DNA of 33,427 nucleotides, taken from an uncultured Duganella sp. (GTDB lineage Bacteria > Pseudomonadota > Gammaproteobacteria > Burkholderiales > Burkholderiaceae). The position numbers and the translations under genes were made by a program. Location: assembly GCA_946482635.1 (NCBI GenBank), contig CAMLSG010000030.1, positions 1 through 33,427 of the forward strand, read 5' to 3'. Below are positions 28,862 to 33,427 of the stretch, one piece after another (within the stretch, counting starts at the first letter, position 1; each line of letters starts with the position of its first letter). Below the pieces are notes generated by a model. It saw nothing but the letters and a program-made list of their open reading frames with translations. It had not been told where the DNA came from and ran no database searches.

Positions 28862-29767
28862 ATGTTCTTCCTTTACGCGTTGGGCGGCGCGGTGCTGGCG
28901 CTGGCGGCGGCGGACCGGCTGCTGCCAGGCCCGGTGGCGCGGGCTTCGCTGGCACTGGAACGCAAGCGCTCCGGGCTCAACCTGCGGCACGCCTCCCTGC
29001 CCTACCTCGATAGCGGCGCGGGCAAGGAGGTACTACTGCTGGTGCACGGTTTTGCCGGCGACAAGGACAACTTCACCCGCATCGCGCGCTTCCTCGCTCC
29101 CCACTACCGCGTCATCATTCCGGACCTGCCGGGCTTTGGCGATGCGCGCCGCGATTCCGGCGCGAGGCACGATATGGCAACGCAAGTCGAGAATCTTCGC
29201 GCCTTCATGGCTGAACTGGGCGTGCAGCGCTTCCACATGGGCGGCAATTCGATGGGCGGCTTTATCGCAGCCGAATACGCGGCGCGCTACCAGGAGCAAG
29301 TCCAAAGCCTGTGGCTACTCGCCCCTGCCGGCACCGACGAGGCGTTTGAAACCCCTGCTTTCCAAGACTACCTTGCCGGCGGCAGCATGCCTTTGCTCGT
29401 GCGCGAGGTGCGCGATTTCGACACGATGATGGCGACCTGTATGGCGAAGGCGCCATACTTTCCTTACTCGTTGAAACGCGTGCTGGCGCGGCGCGCTATG
29501 GCTGATTACCCACTGCACTGCGAGCTTTTGAAGCAACTGGTGGGTTCGCCACGCCTGCGCGTGCCCATCGATGTGCCTGCGTTAATTGTATGGGGTACCG
29601 AAGACCGCATCCTCAGTGCGAAAGGCGCCTCCGCAACAAAGGCAGTGATGCCGAATGCACGGCTGGTCATGATGGAGGGAGTCGGTCATCTGCCGATGCT
29701 GGAAACCACGCGCCGTACGGCGTACGAATTCCTGGACTTCCAGCAAAATATTGGCAATCCCGTTTGA
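28862..29767 (+). CDS. Alpha/beta hydrolase, lipase/esterase-like, membrane-anchored
   Basis: A 301-residue hydrolase. Residues 1-20 form a hydrophobic N-terminal segment, probably a membrane anchor or uncleaved signal. The fold motifs are VHGFAGDKDNF (oxyanion region), nucleophile elbow GNSMGG with S130, acid D248 (GTEDRI) and H276 (GVGHLPMLE), giving a complete catalytic triad. It resembles the lipases of Moraxella/Psychrobacter type. The substrate is not known. It is transcribed away from the Baeyer-Villiger-type monooxygenase, an arrangement in which esters made by one could be cleaved by the other. The start was taken at 28862. Confidence 0.88.
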   Translation: MFFLYALGGAVLALAAADRLLPGPVARASLALERKRSGLNLRHASLPYLDSGAGKEVLLLVHGFAGDKDNFTRIARFLAPHYRVIIPDLPGFGDARRDSGARHDMATQVENLRAFMAELGVQRFHMGGNSMGGFIAAEYAARYQEQVQSLWLLAPAGTDEAFETPAFQDYLAGGSMPLLVREVRDFDTMMATCMAKAPYFPYSLKRVLARRAMADYPLHCELLKQLVGSPRLRVPIDVPALIVWGTEDRILSAKGASATKAVMPNARLVMMEGVGHLPMLETTRRTAYEFLDFQQNIGNPV

Positions 29768-29848
29768 TCTATTCGAGGGCAGCTTATTCGCGGTTTGGCT
29801 ATCGTAAGCTCTCCGCGCATCTTTTCGCGCCTTTATCCGCCTCTAAAA

Positions 29849-30005
29849 ATGGCTGACATCAAACCCTTGGCGTTCCGCGGCAAAATTCACTAATGCGATT
29901 TATGTTCTACACTGTTTTCAGAAGAAGTCAGAGAAAACAAGCAAACTGGACATCGACATCGGATCACAGCGTTTCAAAGAACTACTGAAGGAATTGCGGC
30001 CGTGA
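29849..30005 (+). pseudogene. Remnant of a HigB/Gp49-type (RelE superfamily) toxin gene with an internal deletion
   Basis: The ATG at 29849 opens MADIKPLAFRG, the typical start of phage Gp49-like (PF05973) toxins. The frame then stops after GKIH. From 29880, in another frame, the toxin C-terminus is readable: FTNAIYVLHCFQKKSEKT and on to LLKELRP, ending with TGA at 30003-30005. About 60 central codons are missing compared with the usual 110-115 residues, and the two parts are out of frame, so no working toxin can be made. The toxin stop overlaps the antitoxin start as GTGA, the normal toxin-first order. Local GC is visibly lower than in the flanking genes. Confidence 0.8.
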
Positions 30006-30274
30006 GCACCCAATTGTTTACCAATGTCTGGAACGCAATCGAAGATTCCCCGGAAAGTGCCGATGAGATGACCCAACGCTCGGACTTGCTGATCATGCTT
30101 AAGGCATATATCCAACGGAACGAGCTCAACAAATCTCAGGCGGCCGCCTTATCCAATGTCACCGAACAGCGCGTCGCGGACCTGCTGCACGACGAAATTG
30201 ATTCGTTTGATCTGGATGCGCTAATAGCCATGGCTGCTGCAGCGAAACTACCAATTAAAACCACCGCAAAATAA
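30002..30274 (+). CDS. XRE-type (HTH_37-like) antitoxin, partner of the broken toxin
   Basis: A 90-residue DNA-binding protein. Residues about 38-64 form a helix-turn-helix (NELNKSQAAALSNVTEQRVA). It matches antitoxins that follow Gp49/HigB-type toxins. The start is GTG at 30002, overlapping the toxin stop. The frame is intact and ends in TAA, only two bases before the stop of the convergent TPR gene. With the toxin gone it is an orphan that may still act as a repressor or neutralise related toxins elsewhere; that is inference. Confidence 0.85.
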   Translation: MSTQLFTNVWNAIEDSPESADEMTQRSDLLIMLKAYIQRNELNKSQAAALSNVTEQRVADLLHDEIDSFDLDALIAMAAAAKLPIKTTAK

Positions 30275-30276
30275 CG

Positions 30277-31056
30277 CTATGCCGGGCGGCCAGTCAGGGC
30301 GAAGGCGCGGGTGCGCTTGAGGAACTCGTTGAACTGGGAGGCGTGCTCGGGGAAGAGTTCCTGGCCTTCGGTGAAGATGGCCTCGGCTTCGTCAAGGTGG
30401 CCCAGTTTGAGCAGGCATTCCCCCTTGGCGAAGAAGGCTGCCATGCCTTCTGGATTGAGGTAGATCGATTCGTCCAGATCGCGCAAGGCTTGCTGGTGCA
30501 GGCCCAGTTCCATGAAGGCGAAGGCGCGCTTGTCCAGCGCGTCGGTGTAGGCGGGATACAGTTCGATTGCCTTGCCGTATTCGTTGATGGCGTCGATGCG
30601 GCGGCCTTCGGCGGCGTGCATTCCGGCGCGTTCGAAATGCTCGGTGGCGGTGCGCATGATCGTGTCGACGTCCTGCCCGGTCAGGCGGACATAGAGTTCG
30701 AAGTCCATATACTTCAGGCCTTGCAATTCGCGCGCTGTGGCGGGCTGGTTGCCGGCCAGCTCCCATCCTTCCGCCAGTGAAGCCGCAGCGCGCGGCGAGT
30801 GCGCCATGCGCACGGCGGCTTGTGCCAGCGATGCCAGCGCAGGCTTGCCGGTACTCGTTTCGTAAGTCAGGCAATGGGCGGTGGCGCCGTCGACAGCGAA
30901 CACCTTGAGCGAGCTCCAGCCCTGGCCATCCGGCAGCGGCTGGACGAGCACATCTCCCGCCTTCACGGCGAGCTGGGAGTGGGGATGGAAATTTCCCGCA
31001 GCCCTGGCGCGCGAGGCGCCAAGGGAAGCGAAGAAGGCAGTGATGGTTTTAAGCAT
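30277..31056 (-). CDS. Tetratricopeptide-repeat protein of unknown function
   Basis: A 259-residue, probably cytoplasmic protein. Residues 1-130 match no domain I recognise (an opening MLKTITAFFASLGASRARAA is mildly hydrophobic). Residues about 137-238 hold three TPR units (AINEYGKAIELYPAY, ALRDLDESIYLNP, EAEAIFTEGQELFPE), which usually mediate protein contacts. The ATG at 31056 has no visible Shine-Dalgarno and lies inside one arm of a hairpin (31051-31076). It follows the carbonic anhydrase gene on the same strand after 31 bases. Function cannot be assigned. Confidence 0.8.
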   Translation of the reverse strand: MLKTITAFFASLGASRARAAGNFHPHSQLAVKAGDVLVQPLPDGQGWSSLKVFAVDGATAHCLTYETSTGKPALASLAQAAVRMAHSPRAAASLAEGWELAGNQPATARELQGLKYMDFELYVRLTGQDVDTIMRTATEHFERAGMHAAEGRRIDAINEYGKAIELYPAYTDALDKRAFAFMELGLHQQALRDLDESIYLNPEGMAAFFAKGECLLKLGHLDEAEAIFTEGQELFPEHASQFNEFLKRTRAFALTGRPA

Positions 31057-31080
31057 GCACAGGAGTGTACATGCTTTTTT
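31051..31080 (+). terminator. Hairpin with T-tract, oriented rightward, at the TPR gene start
   Basis: On the plus strand AAGCATGCACA (31051-31061) pairs with TGTACATGCTT (31066-31076) through 11 pairs with one wobble, with loop GGAG, followed by further T to 31080. As a plus-strand terminator it would stop antisense transcription coming from the left. On the minus strand the same hairpin covers the TPR start codon. Confidence 0.45.
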
Positions 31081-31087
31081 AACAGGT

Positions 31088-31744
31088 TTACTGCTTGGCG
31101 TAGGATGCCAGGCGGGCGTCGATGGAAGGCTGCAGGTCTGCCGGAGAGCTGATGTTCATGCCCAGGTCGTTCAGCAGGCCGTCCTTCAGGCCATACACAA
31201 AGCCGTGCACGGTCAGTTCTTGGCCGCGGTCCCAGGCGTCCTGCACGATGGTTGTGGAGCAGACGTTCGCCACCTGTTCCACCACGTTCAGTTCGCACAG
31301 GCGCTCGCTCTGCTTGTTGACGTCGTTCAGCGCGGTGCCCAGGTAGCGTTCGTGCTTGGTGGCGACGTCCTGCACATGGCGCAGCCAGTTGTCGACCAGG
31401 CCCACGCGGCCGCCGGTCAGGGCGGTGTGCACGCCCTTGCAGCCGTAGTGGCCCACGATGATCACGTGCTTGACCTTCAGCACTTCGATCGAGAACTGCA
31501 GCACCGACAGGGAATTCAGGTCCGAGTGCACCACCACGTTGGCGATATTACGGTGTACGAACACTTTGCCCGGCGGCAGGCCAAGCAGTTCGTTCGCCGG
31601 TACGCGGGAATCGGAGCAGCCGATCCACAAGTATTCCGGTCCCACCATCGACAGGTCTCGGAAGTAATCCGGGTCCTTGGCCAATTTGGCCTCGGCCCAT
31701 TTGCGGTTGTTTTCCAGCAGGTGCTTCAGTACGTCGTCGCTCAT
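31088..31744 (-). CDS. can: Beta-class carbonic anhydrase
   Basis: A 218-residue zinc enzyme interconverting carbon dioxide and bicarbonate in the cytoplasm. Zinc ligands and the catalytic dyad are clear: C43, D45 and R47 in GCSDSRV, and H99 and C102 in GHYGCKG. Length is that of E. coli Can. The ATG at 31744, five bases after the dnaJ stop, was chosen; an in-frame GTG at 31753 would overlap dnaJ. It probably shares the dnaK-dnaJ transcript, which would put it partly under heat-shock control. Confidence 0.95.
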   Translation of the reverse strand: MSDDVLKHLLENNRKWAEAKLAKDPDYFRDLSMVGPEYLWIGCSDSRVPANELLGLPPGKVFVHRNIANVVVHSDLNSLSVLQFSIEVLKVKHVIIVGHYGCKGVHTALTGGRVGLVDNWLRHVQDVATKHERYLGTALNDVNKQSERLCELNVVEQVANVCSTTIVQDAWDRGQELTVHGFVYGLKDGLLNDLGMNISSPADLQPSIDARLASYAKQ

Positions 31745-31749
31745 GTCTC

Positions 31750-32871
31750 TCACTCGAAGAAGTCTTTGACCTTGTCCATGAAGGACTTGGTCTGTGGGCT
31801 ATGCTTCGCACCACCCTCGGTGGTGGAACGCTCGAATTCGCGCAGCAGTTCCTTCTGCTTGTCGGTCAGCTTGACCGGGGTCTCAACGGCGACATGGCAG
31901 AACAGGTCGCCCGGATAACCGGAGCGCACGCCCTTGATGCCCTTGCCCTTGAGGCGGAAGGTCTTGCCGGACTGGGTGCCGTCCGGAATGGTGAACGATA
32001 CTTTACCATCCAGCGTCGGCACTTCGATTTCCCCGCCCAGCGCCGCCTTGGCGAAGCTGATCGGCATTTCGCAGTGCAGGTCGTCGCCTTCACGCTGGAA
32101 CACGGCGTGCGGCTTGATGTGGATTTCCACATACAGGTCGCCCGGCGGCCCGCCGTTGGTTCCCGGCTCGCCGTTGCCGGTGGAGCGGATGCGCATGCCG
32201 TTGTCGATACCGACCGGGATCTTCACTTCCAGCGTCTTGTTGCGCTTGATGCGGCCCGCACCGGAGCACGATGGGCATGGCTCGGGAATGATCTTGCCTG
32301 TGCCGTGGCACTTCGGGCAGGTCTGCTGGATGCTGAAGAAGCCCTGCTGCATGCGCACCTGGCCGTGGCCGCCGCAAGTATTGCAGGTGACCGGCTGGGT
32401 GCCCGGCTTGGCGCCGGAACCGTGGCAGGTGTCGCACTTGTCCCAGCTCGGCACGCGGATGGTGGTGTCGAAGCCGTGGGCGGCCTGCTCCAGGGTGATT
32501 TCCAGGTTGTAGCGCAGGTCGGCGCCGCGATAAACCTGCGGGCCGGACTGGCGGCTGCGGCCGCCGCCGAAAATGTCGCCGAAGATGTCGCCGAAGGCGT
32601 CGCCAAAGCCGCCGAAGCCGCCGCCGCCGCCCGCACCCATATTCGGGTCAACGCCGGCGTGACCGTAACGGTCGTACGCTTCGCGCTTTTCCGGGTTGGT
32701 CAGCATCTCGTAGGCCTCTTTGACCTCCTTGAACTTCTCTTCGGCCTCTTTGTTATCCGGATTGCGGTCCGGATGGTATTTCATCGCGAGTTTGCGATAG
32801 GCCTTCTTGATTTCGTCTTCGGACGAGTTCTTAGCGACCCCGAGGATCTCGTAAAAATCACGCTTTGCCAT
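31750..32871 (-). CDS. dnaJ: Chaperone DnaJ (Hsp40)
   Basis: A 373-residue co-chaperone that stimulates DnaK ATPase and delivers unfolded clients. The J-domain carries the HPD motif at residues 33-35. A Gly/Phe-rich linker ([20 protein letters not shown]) follows, then the zinc-binding domain with four CxxCxGxG units ([32 protein letters not shown]) and the C-terminal substrate-binding domains. Full length and intact. It lies behind dnaK across an intrinsic terminator, as is common in betaproteobacteria. Confidence 0.98.
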   Translation of the reverse strand: MAKRDFYEILGVAKNSSEDEIKKAYRKLAMKYHPDRNPDNKEAEEKFKEVKEAYEMLTNPEKREAYDRYGHAGVDPNMGAGGGGGFGGFGDAFGDIFGDIFGGGRSRQSGPQVYRGADLRYNLEITLEQAAHGFDTTIRVPSWDKCDTCHGSGAKPGTQPVTCNTCGGHGQVRMQQGFFSIQQTCPKCHGTGKIIPEPCPSCSGAGRIKRNKTLEVKIPVGIDNGMRIRSTGNGEPGTNGGPPGDLYVEIHIKPHAVFQREGDDLHCEMPISFAKAALGGEIEVPTLDGKVSFTIPDGTQSGKTFRLKGKGIKGVRSGYPGDLFCHVAVETPVKLTDKQKELLREFERSTTEGGAKHSPQTKSFMDKVKDFFE

Positions 32872-32889
32872 GGTGTACCAATTTATGCG

Positions 32890-32928
32890 AAAAAGCCGAG
32901 CGAGCCCCTGTTGGATGCTCGGCTCGGC
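32890..32928 (-). terminator. Intrinsic terminator between dnaK and dnaJ
   Basis: On the minus strand GCCGAGCCGAGC (32928-32917) pairs with GCTCGCTCGGC (32905-32895) with one bulged C, followed by five T (32894-32890). It would reduce dnaJ expression relative to dnaK. It stands 18 bases before the dnaJ start codon. Confidence 0.75.
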
Positions 32929-32956
32929 AGGTCATAGAGTTGACCGGATTTGAAGC

Positions 32957-33427
32957 TTACTTGCTGTCTTTGACTTCCTTGAAGTCAGCGTCGACCACGT
33001 CGTCCTGGGCTGGCTTGGATTCAGCCTGTGCACCGGCACCAGCGCCTTCGGCACCGGCTGCGCCTTGCTGCGCCTGCATGTCAGCGTACATCTTCTCGCC
33101 CAGCTTCTGCGAAGCTTCGGACAGCGCTGCCACCTTGGCGTCGATCGCTGCCTTGTCGCCGTCCTTGATGGTGGCTTCCAGGGCGGTGATCGCAGCTTCG
33201 ATCTTCTCTTTCTCGCCGGCTTCCAGCTTGTCGCCGTACTCGGTCAGGGATTTCTTGGTCGAGTGCACCAGCGCGTCGGCCTGGTTGCGGGACTCGGCCA
33301 GTTCCTTCAGCTTCTTGTCTTCTTCCGCGTTCAGTTCCGCGTCCTTCACCATCTTCTGGATTTCCTCTTCGGACAGGCCGGAGTTCGCCTTGATGGTGAT
33401 CTTGTTTTCCTTGCCGGTGGCCTTGTC
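32957..33427 (-). CDS. dnaK: Chaperone DnaK (Hsp70), C-terminal part only
   Basis: The last 157 residues of DnaK; the gene continues past the right edge. The visible part begins [19 protein letters not shown], near the end of the substrate-binding beta-domain, continues through the helical lid ([27 protein letters not shown]) and ends with the Gly/Ala/Gln-rich tail and the typical [14 protein letters not shown]. The frame is open to the last base. It is followed by a terminator and dnaJ. Confidence 0.97.
   Translation of the reverse strand, partial: DKATGKENKITIKANSGLSEEEIQKMVKDAELNAEEDKKLKELAESRNQADALVHSTKKSLTEYGDKLEAGEKEKIEAAITALEATIKDGDKAAIDAKVAALSEASQKLGEKMYADMQAQQGAAGAEGAGAGAQAESKPAQDDVVDADFKEVKDSK

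Noticed and set aside
29768..29848. Terminator for the alpha/beta hydrolase gene
   Set aside because: Only a weak CGCG pair with an 8-base loop and a short pyrimidine run is visible; not enough to call.

Overview
The window reads as chromosomal DNA of a high-GC betaproteobacterium, most likely Oxalobacteraceae (Massilia, Duganella or Janthinobacterium type). This rests on protein character, on the dnaK-dnaJ-carbonic anhydrase order and on the nas/nir layout; it is inference, because no rRNA gene or other species marker is present. About 95% of the window is coding. No tRNA, rRNA, CRISPR array, intact insertion sequence or prophage was seen, and no gap between genes exceeds 300 bases.

Region 1 (1-6220, minus strand) is a nitrate/nitrite assimilation block. 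It runs nasT (ANTAR antiterminator), nasS (cytoplasmic nitrate sensor), a small soluble PilJ/MCP-tip protein, narK (nitrate/nitrite transporter) and nirB (nitrite reductase large subunit, cut by the window edge). The 254-base gap upstream of narK holds a full regulatory cassette: NtrC-like sites, a canonical sigma-54 promoter, two hexaloop hairpins of the ANTAR-target type, and an intrinsic terminator whose 5' arm overlaps the second hairpin. The likely logic is that nitrogen limitation starts the transcript and nitrate, through NasS/NasT, lets it continue.

Region 2 (6243-8534) holds a DUF2238 membrane protein, an AEC-family transporter, and a UdgX-type uracil-DNA glycosylase. Upstream of udgX lies a 134-bp element with perfect 26-bp inverted ends that carries two perfect FNR/Anr-type boxes.

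Region 3 (8545-27316) is a carbohydrate utilisation locus. Leftward genes encode surface and periplasmic functions: a beta-helix hydrolase, a TonB-dependent receptor and a GH2-GH43 fusion. Rightward is an eight-gene, tightly overlapped operon: kduI, kduD, kdgK, a mutarotase-like gene, an AGE-family isomerase, a PfkB sugar kinase, a LacY-type symporter and a GH88 unsaturated uronyl hydrolase. A convergent LacI-type regulator closes it. Two 12-14 bp palindromes in the divergent promoter region are the likely operators. The combination predicts uptake of an unsaturated uronic-acid-capped oligosaccharide, cytoplasmic release of the uronate into the KDG pathway, and probably mannose entry through fructose. 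The polysaccharide lyase that would make such oligosaccharides, and the KDPG aldolase, are not in the window.

Region 4 (27337-31056) holds a Baeyer-Villiger-type monooxygenase divergent from an alpha/beta hydrolase, then a HigB/Gp49-type toxin gene with an internal deletion beside its intact antitoxin, then a TPR protein. Region 5 (31088-33427) holds carbonic anhydrase, dnaJ and the 3' end of dnaK, all leftward.
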